Shown one piece after another: positions 19,015 to 26,473 of a stretch of 64,000 bases of DNA. Source of the stretch: Salinimicrobium sp049680855 (GTDB lineage Bacteria; Bacteroidota; Bacteroidia; Flavobacteriales; Flavobacteriaceae). The notes under the pieces were generated by a model. The model searched no databases. It was given only the letters and a program-made list of their open reading frames with translations, and was not told where the DNA came from. Every line of letters begins with the position of its first letter. The stretch's first letter is position 1. The stretch is taken from positions 310,001 through 374,000 of the forward strand of contig NZ_JBMPGS010000002.1 in assembly GCF_049680855.1 (NCBI RefSeq). The letters run 5' to 3'. The position numbers and the translations under genes were made by a program.

Positions 19015-20061
19015 TTATTTTTTTTTATTAAGTGATTCAAAATTCAAACGGTCACCACACTGCAAATCTTTTTTTACAGTTCTCCCTATAATTTCTTTTA
19101 AATGTTTCGGGTGCAATCCAAAACCAGGCCGTACACTTCTTACATTTTTCTCAGTTATAATTCCCCCAGCTTTAATATCCTCTGCTATGTATAAGGAACG
19201 GCTAAAATTTCTACCTTTTTTTTGTTTTTCAGTCAAAGTATAATCAACTTTCCCAATAGCTTTCTCTGCTTCTCGTACAGACTTTACCATTTCAGAAAAT
19301 TCCTTTTCATCCATAGAAAATGAAGCATCAGGACCTCCTACAGATTTATCCAGTATGAAGTGTTTTTCAATAATTTTAGCTCCCATAGCGGTTGCCACAA
19401 TTGGCACAGTGTTGCCCATTGTATGATCTGATAAACCTGATATCACATTAAATCTCTCAGCCAGGTCTTTAACCATTACCATATTAGCATCTTCAATAGG
19501 TGCCGGATATTGTGAGGTACATTTTAATAAAGCCACATCATCATTCCCCATTTTTCTGCAAGCATCTAATGCTAATTCAATATCCTCCTGCCCGGCAATT
19601 CCTGTTGAGATTATTATCGGTTTTCCTTTGGAAGCGGTATATTCAATAAGCGGAATATCCGTGACTTCAAAAGAAGCTATTTTATAAGCCGGTACGCTTA
19701 GTTTTTCTAAAAAGTCTACCGCAGTTTTATCAAAAGGTGAAGAAAAACAAATTAAGTCTTCTTCTGCGGCAGCTTTAAATATTGCTTCGTGCCATTCCCA
19801 TGGAGTATAAGCCTCCCAGTAAAGATCGTAGAGCTTTTTTCCTTCCCAAATGGTTCCTTTAATAAGGAAATCATCCTTATCTGAATTCAATGTTATGGTG
19901 TCTGGGGTATAGGTTTGTAATTTAATACAATCGGCTCCAGCTCTTTTTGCAGCTTTAACTGTTTTTAAAGCAGTATCCAAACTTCCATTATGATTTGCTG
20001 AAAGTTCAGCAATTATAAAAACGGGGTGATCCCCTCCAATAATATTATTCTCTATTTTCAT
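19015..20061 (-). CDS. pseI: Pseudaminic acid synthase
   Basis: 348 aa, normal for PseI. The NeuB-type TIM barrel has FIIAELSANHNGSLDTAL near 14-31, CIKLQTYTPDTITL, STGIAGQEDIELAL near 151, CTSQYPAPIEDANMV, and KHFILDKSVGGPDASFSM near 234. The C-terminal ~60 residues are the SAF antifreeze-like domain (FSRSLYIAEDIKAGGIIT). ELSANHNG and YTPDTITL favour PseI over NeuB or LegI. It condenses the 6-deoxy-AltdiNAc sugar with phosphoenolpyruvate. The gene overlaps the tandem-GNAT gene by one base (TAATG). A tract of nine T near 19018-19026 encodes the terminal lysines. Confidence 0.9.
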   Translation of the reverse strand: MKIENNIIGGDHPVFIIAELSANHNGSLDTALKTVKAAKRAGADCIKLQTYTPDTITLNSDKDDFLIKGTIWEGKKLYDLYWEAYTPWEWHEAIFKAAAEEDLICFSSPFDKTAVDFLEKLSVPAYKIASFEVTDIPLIEYTASKGKPIIISTGIAGQEDIELALDACRKMGNDDVALLKCTSQYPAPIEDANMVMVKDLAERFNVISGLSDHTMGNTVPIVATAMGAKIIEKHFILDKSVGGPDASFSMDEKEFSEMVKSVREAEKAIGKVDYTLTEKQKKGRNFSRSLYIAEDIKAGGIITEKNVRSVRPGFGLHPKHLKEIIGRTVKKDLQCGDRLNFESLNKKK

Positions 20062-21065
20062 TATATACGCTTTTCAAATTTTAATTCTGAAGTATCCTCT
20101 GATACTTTCTTAAAAGATAATTTTTCAAATATTCTAATTGAAGCTAAATTTTCTTTTAATACAAAACCGTATACCACCTGTATGGAAGGTCTATTTTCCT
20201 TTAAAAATGTTATGCCATTTTCGAGCAAATAAGTTCCCAGACCTTTACCAGTAAAACATGGATCTAAAAGATAATTTATTTTCGCAAAATGATTTTCTTC
20301 TATATCAAACCTGATAGATCCAGCAGGATTTCCGTATATTTCCAGAATATAATATTGGCAATTTGCACTTTCCAGTTTATCACAATACCAATTTATATGC
20401 TCTTTATAAGAGATTTTTTCTTTATTATAGGAAAATGCCCTTACTCCTGGAATATTGGCCCAGTTAAAGGTCAAATTAGCATCTGATAAATTTGCAATCC
20501 GAAATTGCCTTCTTTTATTAAATTTTGAATGAATTTTAACATCAATATAATTTCCTTCAAAAAAAGAGTGTTCTTTTAAAATGACTTCAAGGGCAAAACC
20601 AGCTCTTGTTAAGGCCGGATAAATATGAGGCCGTAAATCAAAAGCATAGGTATAAATTTTATGCAAATTTAATTCCTTCCATGCAACCTTTTCCAAGAGA
20701 TCTAAAAAACTGGCCCAGTGAAATTCGAAATTATCCGTTTCCAAACCAGTCTTCATAATAAAAGAAATTTCCGCGTTCTTGTCGATCCAATTAATATGAA
20801 CTAAACCTCCATAACCTATACATTTTTCTCCTTTTAAATATGAAAAAAGAATTTGTGAAGGCTTGTCTTGTTCAAATAATTTTGAAATAATGGAATCAAA
20901 ATAGACATCTTGTTTTTCTTTAGTTAGAGGCTCATGTTGACGCAAATGATACATTTGCTCATTGCGCCATTCCATAATCACATAGCGGTCTTCTGAACGA
21001 ATTGGAACGATCGAAAACTCTCCACAGTCAAATTTTTGCTGTTCTAAGGATTTATATGATCTCAT
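20061..21065 (-). CDS. Tandem GNAT protein in the pseudaminic cassette (PseH-like C-half)
   Basis: 334 aa made of two GNAT-like halves. Residues ~15-185 (FSIVPIRSEDRYVIMEWRNE, then GYGGLVHINWIDKNAEISF) look like a RimJ/RimL-type acetyltransferase. Residues ~188-334 (FRIANLSDANLTFNWANIPG, then YLLDPCFTGKGLGTYLLE) look like the PseH-type domain that in other bacteria is fused behind the PseG hydrolase. It should acetylate the C4 amine of UDP-4-amino-4,6-dideoxy-AltNAc. No PseG-like hydrolase domain is visible here or elsewhere in the window. Genes on both sides overlap it (PseF by 4 bases, PseI by 1). Confidence 0.72.
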   Translation of the reverse strand: MRSYKSLEQQKFDCGEFSIVPIRSEDRYVIMEWRNEQMYHLRQHEPLTKEKQDVYFDSIISKLFEQDKPSQILFSYLKGEKCIGYGGLVHINWIDKNAEISFIMKTGLETDNFEFHWASFLDLLEKVAWKELNLHKIYTYAFDLRPHIYPALTRAGFALEVILKEHSFFEGNYIDVKIHSKFNKRRQFRIANLSDANLTFNWANIPGVRAFSYNKEKISYKEHINWYCDKLESANCQYYILEIYGNPAGSIRFDIEENHFAKINYLLDPCFTGKGLGTYLLENGITFLKENRPSIQVVYGFVLKENLASIRIFEKLSFKKVSEDTSELKFEKRI

Positions 21066-21787
21066 ACTTCATTTTCACTTTGAAGATTTTTCATAAAATA
21101 ATTGGCCATTTCTAAATCTTCATATTCATCTATATCGATAGCTTTGATCCAGTGAACAGGAAAAAAAGAATAATTCGCTCCGTAAAATGTTTCTGTTTTA
21201 AAAAGCTCATCTTTTTTTGATATCCAAATAGCGCCAGTAGGACAATATAGATCTGGCTGATCCTGCGATCTTTTCATTCTTTCTTTTTCTTCAAAAACCG
21301 GAATAGCTTTTCCACCAGCATCAAGTTTGTGGGCCCACCAGGGATTCATCCAACCATATTTGAAGCAACTGATTTGAAAATCTAAACTCTTTTGAAAGAA
21401 ATTTTCAATAGCCTCATCGATGTCGTTACCATTTCTTAATGGACAATTAGCCATCAATTGCACTACTACTTCCTGTTCTTTGAGGCCACTTTCTTCCCAC
21501 TGCTTAAGTGCTCTAACAGTTGCCAAACTTATTGGAGAATGGTCATCTGCATTAGCATTTCTTAAAAAAGGAACTTTTGCACCATAATGTTTGGCTATCT
21601 CCGCTATTTCTTCATCGTCGGTGCTCACCAAAACTTCATCAATATACTTTGATTCCAATGCTGCTTCTATAGTCCAGGCTATCATTGGCTTGCCATTAAG
21701 ATTGACTATATTCTTTTTTGGTATCCTTTTAGAACCACCTCTGGCAGGTATAACAGCAATTATATTTTTATTTACCAAATTGTCCAT
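21062..21787 (-). CDS. pseF: Pseudaminic acid cytidylyltransferase
   Basis: 241 aa. IIAVIPARGGSKRIPKKNIV at 9-28 is the CTP-binding signature of CMP-nonulosonate synthetases. LMANCPLRNGNDIDEAI and QDQPDLYCPTGAIWISKKDE favour PseF or PtmB over NeuA. It activates pseudaminic acid as the CMP-sugar donor. The second CMP-transferase of the locus, at 30611, is clearly different in sequence, which fits two separate nonulosonic acids. It overlaps the SDR gene by 16 bases and the tandem-GNAT gene by 4, so the cassette is tightly coupled. Confidence 0.88.
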   Translation of the reverse strand: MDNLVNKNIIAVIPARGGSKRIPKKNIVNLNGKPMIAWTIEAALESKYIDEVLVSTDDEEIAEIAKHYGAKVPFLRNANADDHSPISLATVRALKQWEESGLKEQEVVVQLMANCPLRNGNDIDEAIENFFQKSLDFQISCFKYGWMNPWWAHKLDAGGKAIPVFEEKERMKRSQDQPDLYCPTGAIWISKKDELFKTETFYGANYSFFPVHWIKAIDIDEYEDLEMANYFMKNLQSENEV

Positions 21788-22530
21788 CCTCCATCAACTT
21801 TTAAATTTTGACCGGTCATATCTTTAGAACTTTTTGAAATTAGAAAATTAACGGGACCTATTACGTCTTCTTCCTCGAGCATTTTTTGTTGTGGAGTAAG
21901 ATTTTTATATCTCTTCTCAAAATTCTTGTTAGTTCTACCCTTTATACCTCCAAAACTCACACAATTAACTCTAATCTCAGGAGCCAAACGTACCGCAAGC
22001 TCCTTAGTGAGGTGAATTTGAGCTGCCTTGGAAACTCCGTAATGAATGGCAGAGGAATTTTCGAAATCATCATAAAGCGCCGGTGTTGGTGCTACCACCC
22101 CATACATCGATGAGATAAAAATAATATTCTCTAACTTATGAGCCATTTGATTTTTAACCGCCATAGATAGCTGATATGGAAAGACTACATCCATATAAAA
22201 TTCTCCTGAAAAATTTTCACTGGATATTGTTTTATCCTCTTCCATTTTTAGAAAATTTAATGAGCGCGCGTTATGGATAATATCAGTTAGAAAAAGCTTA
22301 TTGCTTTTTAAATATTCTATTATAATATTTACTGCATTTTCGGTATTAAAATCAACTTCAATTAATTCTAAAGTATCAAGCTTATGACCACCTAATTCTT
22401 TTTTCTTATTATTAAGAAAACGTTCCTTATTAGTTGTAGTAGTTATAACTGTAAATTCTTTTTCTAAAAAGTGTTTTACCAGCTGAAACCCTACTTTTCC
22501 GCTGCCTCCCGTAATTAAAATATTTTTCAT
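21772..22530 (-). CDS. Short-chain dehydrogenase/reductase in the pseudaminic cassette
   Basis: 252 aa classical SDR. NILITGGSGKVGFQLVKHFL at residues 3-22 holds the T-G-x3-G-x-G cofactor site, IIFISSMYGVVAP (near 145) gives the catalytic Ser, and AIHYGVSKAAQIHL (near 168) is the Y-x3-K pair. The C-terminal MTGQNLKVDGGWTIW is typical. It overlaps PseF by 16 bases and the Gfo/Idh gene by 4. Its place next to a CMP-nonulosonate synthetase recalls the PtmA-PtmB order of Campylobacter flagellin-glycan loci. Its substrate is unknown; together with the next two genes it forms an oxidoreductase trio. Confidence 0.8.
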   Translation of the reverse strand: MKNILITGGSGKVGFQLVKHFLEKEFTVITTTTNKERFLNNKKKELGGHKLDTLELIEVDFNTENAVNIIIEYLKSNKLFLTDIIHNARSLNFLKMEEDKTISSENFSGEFYMDVVFPYQLSMAVKNQMAHKLENIIFISSMYGVVAPTPALYDDFENSSAIHYGVSKAAQIHLTKELAVRLAPEIRVNCVSFGGIKGRTNKNFEKRYKNLTPQQKMLEEEDVIGPVNFLISKSSKDMTGQNLKVDGGWTIW

Positions 22531-23423
22531 CTTCTTCCTTCTTCCAGGATTTTAATTATTTCTAATGTTTCATGCCTATTAATATTTTTCTCTTTGCCCT
22601 GTATTACATTTACAAACCTATGAAGGGATTTTTTAAAACATGTGAAAGAATCTTTAAACTCCTTTTTAACCACCCCATTTTCTCCATAAAAATTAATACC
22701 AATGGAGACAGGTATTTTTCCGGTTACTTTAAGATAGGCGGTAGCATTGTCCCATTTTATGAGGCAATTGGCAATAGAATTACTGTGTAAGCTTTGAACA
22801 TTAATTAAAGCACCTCTGTGAGGAAGTCGTGCTACTACTGGTTCAATAAGGTGGATCGCATAAGTATCCCATTTTTTAGGAATAGCTGCTTCAATGTGCA
22901 CAATTTTTCCAATTTCCTCCTTTTCAGAACTTTTTAAATTTAGCTCCTCGGCAAAACGAATGGAAGAACAGGAAAAAATTTGATTTTCATATTGCTGTTC
23001 ATTTAATATTTTTTTAGCTTCTTCTACCGATAAAGCCAATGGTTTATCAATAAAAACCGGAAGACCGGCTTTTATAAAAGGAAGTGCCATTTTAAAATGA
23101 TTCTCTGCATCGTCACGAGCTAAAAGTACAGCATCAACCGTGCCTATCATTTCCTCTGGCTTTTCAACTATATTTCTAATTTTGGAAGCAGCAGCAATAT
23201 GTTTAGAAATTTCTATATCCTGAGTCCAAATATGAGTAACATTTCCCAATTCACTTAAACCATCTTCAGGAAAGTTTTGTTGAGATAAATAATCAGGAAT
23301 CGCAGGGAAAGGACAATCCTGCATTGCTATTTTTTTATAACCATTAAAGATGGCGCTCCAGGAATAAGGATGACCATTCCCTTCACTCATGCCAATTACT
23401 CCAATATTTAATTTTTCGGCCAT
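22527..23423 (-). CDS. Gfo/Idh/MocA-family oxidoreductase
   Basis: 298 aa. The N-terminal Rossmann part begins LNIGVIGMSEGNGHPYSWSA, and VDAVLLARDDAENHF (near 95-110) followed by FIDKPLALSVEEAKKIL (near 127) is the family's K-P motif. The family oxidises or reduces sugar hydroxyls with NAD(P). The N-terminal G-x-G-x2-G site reads GVIGMSEGNG, which is unusual, so cofactor binding may be altered. Overlaps of 4 bases with the SDR and 16 with the aldo/keto reductase show it is made together with them. The substrate is unknown. Confidence 0.76.
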   Translation of the reverse strand: MAEKLNIGVIGMSEGNGHPYSWSAIFNGYKKIAMQDCPFPAIPDYLSQQNFPEDGLSELGNVTHIWTQDIEISKHIAAASKIRNIVEKPEEMIGTVDAVLLARDDAENHFKMALPFIKAGLPVFIDKPLALSVEEAKKILNEQQYENQIFSCSSIRFAEELNLKSSEKEEIGKIVHIEAAIPKKWDTYAIHLIEPVVARLPHRGALINVQSLHSNSIANCLIKWDNATAYLKVTGKIPVSIGINFYGENGVVKKEFKDSFTCFKKSLHRFVNVIQGKEKNINRHETLEIIKILEEGRR

Positions 23424-24241
23424 TTGGAAGGTATTAAAATGTTATCACTTATTTTACGTTCTAATTCCGGCAAAGATGAAGCTTTATCTAAATTTTCAAT
23501 GTTTTGTACTAATTGTCTTTCATTTTCTATCCCAATAATTACCTTATCTATATATGATTTTTCAAGAACGAATTTTAAAAGAGCTCCGTTAAGTAGTTTC
23601 TCCTCTTGTAGATTAGCAATTATAGGCTTCACTTCATTAAAAAAATCATCTAGCTTCTTTGGATCCATAAAAAATAAACCTTGTAAAAAGGCTGATCGCG
23701 TATGAATTTCACAACCCTTATTCTTAAGTTTTTTTACAGCCGTTTCAAATCTTCTGTCAAAATAATTAAAAGGTACCTGAACTAAATCAGGAAGAAAATT
23801 TTTATCCAACAGTTGTGCTAATTCTTCTGGTTCGTTAAGTGAAAAACCAATTTTTTTAACTTTACCCGTTTCTTTAAACCTTTGCAGCTCCTTCCATTGC
23901 TCGGGTTCTTTTAAAATTTCAGCGGGACGATGAGCCAAGTAGCCATATAATGAGTTAAGTCCTAAAATTTTTAAGCTGTTGTCAAGTTGAATTGAGATTG
24001 ATTCGTCTTGAGGTGGCATAAATTTAGAAATCATTTTAAAAGAAGAAAGATCGTTTTGGCCAAGTACATTCTCAGAATTTCCATAAGCACTTGCCGAATC
24101 TAAAACTTCTACCTTATAAGCTTTAGCAGTTCCAAGTATTTTACAAACTTCATCTGACGCAGTTTGACCGGCATTATTAGATATCCCATAAGGGAGACCA
24201 AACTGAACCGTTCCTAAACCTAGTTTTTCACTAATCTTCAT
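23408..24241 (-). CDS. Aldo/keto reductase in the pseudaminic cassette
   Basis: 277 aa from MKISEKLGLGTVQFGLPYGI; the frame is open seven codons further upstream, but this start matches the family. LDSASAYGNSENVLG near 47-61 holds the catalytic Asp and Tyr, and YLAHRPAEIL near 105 holds the catalytic His. It is a shorter AKR of the kind often found in surface-sugar loci. It overlaps PseC by 11 bases and the Gfo/Idh gene by 16. None of the six described pseudaminic steps needs an AKR, so it may modify the sugar or supply a related one. This is inference. Confidence 0.77.
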   Translation of the reverse strand: MKISEKLGLGTVQFGLPYGISNNAGQTASDEVCKILGTAKAYKVEVLDSASAYGNSENVLGQNDLSSFKMISKFMPPQDESISIQLDNSLKILGLNSLYGYLAHRPAEILKEPEQWKELQRFKETGKVKKIGFSLNEPEELAQLLDKNFLPDLVQVPFNYFDRRFETAVKKLKNKGCEIHTRSAFLQGLFFMDPKKLDDFFNEVKPIIANLQEEKLLNGALLKFVLEKSYIDKVIIGIENERQLVQNIENLDKASSLPELERKISDNILIPSKWPKN

Positions 24242-25436
24242 AAAATGAATTAACCTTATCAATTACAAATTCCTGCTCATCTTCGGTTAGCGTAGGAAAC
24301 ATAGGTAAGCTTATGCAGTTTTTATAATACTGCTCTGCGACAGGCAAATCGCCTTCCTGCCATCCCAAATCTCGATAATAGGGCATTAAATGACACGGAA
24401 TATAATGAATTTGAGCAAAAATTTTATTTTCCCTCAAATAATTATAAAGGCCAAACCTATTCTCCACCTCGAGAATAAATAAATGGTACGCATGCCCTTC
24501 AATTACTCCAGACTGCCCTTTTAAAAAATTTTTATTCTCAAATGCATTCTTATATTTGGAAGCTAGAGCTCTACGCTTCACTATGCCTTCATCTGCTCGT
24601 TTCAGCTGATTGTTTCCCAATGCCGCCTGAAAATCTGTCAACCGGTAATTATAGCCTAAATCTTGCATTTCCATATACCAAGCCGGATAGTTTTCTACTT
24701 CGTCCGAACTAACAGAAGAACCAACCGCAAAATCTATGGAATTCTGATATTTATTATCTTGCTTTACGATGCCATGTGTCCTTAATTGGAGAAGCTTCTC
24801 ATAAAGTTTTTCATCATTTGTAGTAATCATTCCACCTTCTCCACTGGCAATATGTTTTACTGGGTGAAAAGAAAAAATTGCCAGGTCAGCAAAGTTCCCG
24901 TTCCCGCAAAATTGCTTTTGATTTTTAGAATCAGTAAAAAAACCTCCAGGCGCATGGCATGAATCCTCTATTATCCATAGATCATACTCTTCAGCAAGTT
25001 TTTTAAATGCCTCCAGGTCTACTGCTCTTCCGGCAAAGTCTACAGGAACAATTCCCTTGTAAGTGCCTTTAGGTTCAGCTTCCAAAAGTTTTCGTACATT
25101 ATCTATATCGAGAAGGTAAGTGTCGGGGTCTATATCAGCAAAAACAACTTCTCCTCCACAATAACGCACACAGTTAGCTGAGGCGGCAAAGGTAATCGGT
25201 GTGGTAATTACCTTATCCCCGGGTTGAATATTCAAAGCCATCGCACAAAGGTGCAAAGCCGCAGTACCGTTAGAAACTGCTATAGCATATTCACTACCAA
25301 CATAGTTGGCGAAAGCTTCTTCAAATTCAGTAATTTTAGGACCCTGTGTAAGATAATCCGACTTTAAAGTGGACACCACCGCTGCAATATCTTCTTCTGT
25401 GATATGTTGTCGACCATATGGAATTGGATTATTCAT
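24231..25436 (-). CDS. pseC: PseC: UDP-4-amino-4,6-dideoxy-AltNAc aminotransferase
   Basis: 401 aa DegT-family enzyme. It starts MNNPIPYGRQHITEEDIAAV, with SNGTAALHLCAMALN, and FSFHPVKHIASGEGGMI near 190 holds the PLP lysine in the F-H-x-V-K-x-I form characteristic of PseC. GYNYRLTDFQAALGNNQLKR is also typical. It aminates C4 of the altro-configured keto sugar made by PseB, using glutamate. It is 3 bases from PseB and overlaps the AKR gene. Clear sequence differences from the PglE- and LegC-like enzymes in this locus support a distinct substrate. Confidence 0.9.
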   Translation of the reverse strand: MNNPIPYGRQHITEEDIAAVVSTLKSDYLTQGPKITEFEEAFANYVGSEYAIAVSNGTAALHLCAMALNIQPGDKVITTPITFAASANCVRYCGGEVVFADIDPDTYLLDIDNVRKLLEAEPKGTYKGIVPVDFAGRAVDLEAFKKLAEEYDLWIIEDSCHAPGGFFTDSKNQKQFCGNGNFADLAIFSFHPVKHIASGEGGMITTNDEKLYEKLLQLRTHGIVKQDNKYQNSIDFAVGSSVSSDEVENYPAWYMEMQDLGYNYRLTDFQAALGNNQLKRADEGIVKRRALASKYKNAFENKNFLKGQSGVIEGHAYHLFILEVENRFGLYNYLRENKIFAQIHYIPCHLMPYYRDLGWQEGDLPVAEQYYKNCISLPMFPTLTEDEQEFVIDKVNSFYED

Positions 25437-25439
25437 AAA

Positions 25440-26456
25440 TTATACTTCAAAAGTTGGATCAACGTGTTCTTTAATTAAATTTCTAAGATTTTCGACCGTT
25501 TCCCAGTCTTCATTTTCTCCTGAATTATATTGAAAACCAGGAGCTACTTTCTTAGCATTAAATTTCTCAATAAAATCTTCTAATTTCCACTTATGAGTAG
25601 CCGGTAAAATAGTGTAGTATTTTCCTAAATCATAAGTATAATAAGAATCAGAATCTGTGATCATTTCTTCGTGAATTTTCTCACCGGGGCGAATTCCTAC
25701 AACAGGTTTTTCGCAATTAGGCCCTATAGCTTCGGCGATATCTGTAATTTTATAAGAAGGAATTTTAGGTACAAAAATTTCACCACCCCAGGCGTTTTCC
25801 AAGGCGTGCATAACCATATCTACACCTCCTTGTAGGGAAATGTTAAATCGGGTCATAGTAGGATCTGTGATAGGTAATACTCCTTCCTTTTTCTTTTTAA
25901 GAAAAAATGGAATTACAGATCCATTTGAGCCCATAACATTACCATAACGTACCACAGAAAATTTGATTGGATTCCAACCAGTAATATTATTAGCAGCAAC
26001 AAATAATTTATCTGAAGCTAGCTTAGTGGCTCCATATAAATTAATAGGGGCTGCGGCTTTATCTGTGGAAAGTGCTACAACACGCTCCACACTTGTTTCA
26101 AGACAAGCGTTAATTATATTCTCTGCCCCCATAATATTTGTTTTCACGCACTCCATAGGATTATATTCCGCAATAGGGACATGTTTCATTGCAGCTGCGT
26201 GAATAACATAGTCTATTCCTTTTAGTGCTCTTTTCACTCTAGCTTCATCTCGTACATCTCCAATAAAAAATCGCAATTGTGGATATTGACTTGAAGGATA
26301 TTCCTGAGCCATTTCAAATTGTTTTTGTTCATCACGAGAGAAAATAACCAGTTTTTTTATATCTGGAGATTTTTTGAAAATATGAGCTGTTAAAGCTTTT
26401 CCAAGTGACCCAGTGCCACCTGTAATTAAAATTGATTTATCGTTTAAATTTAGCAT
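25440..26456 (-). CDS. pseB: PseB: UDP-GlcNAc 4,6-dehydratase (5-inverting)
   Basis: 338 aa soluble SDR with no membrane helices, unlike the PglF-type enzyme at 2001. SILITGGTGSLGKALTAHIF near 8-27 is the cofactor site, and STDKAAAPINLYGATKLASD near 130-149 keeps the catalytic Tyr and Lys. NAWGGEIFVPKIPSYKITDI is typical of the FlaA1/PseB group. It makes the UDP-4-keto-6-deoxy sugar with inversion at C5, which commits material to pseudaminic acid. It is the first gene of the Pse cassette in transcription order, 17 bases after the ABC transporter gene. Confidence 0.9.
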   Translation of the reverse strand: MLNLNDKSILITGGTGSLGKALTAHIFKKSPDIKKLVIFSRDEQKQFEMAQEYPSSQYPQLRFFIGDVRDEARVKRALKGIDYVIHAAAMKHVPIAEYNPMECVKTNIMGAENIINACLETSVERVVALSTDKAAAPINLYGATKLASDKLFVAANNITGWNPIKFSVVRYGNVMGSNGSVIPFFLKKKKEGVLPITDPTMTRFNISLQGGVDMVMHALENAWGGEIFVPKIPSYKITDIAEAIGPNCEKPVVGIRPGEKIHEEMITDSDSYYTYDLGKYYTILPATHKWKLEDFIEKFNAKKVAPGFQYNSGENEDWETVENLRNLIKEHVDPTFEV

Positions 26457-26473
26457 TTCGAAAATTTATTTAA

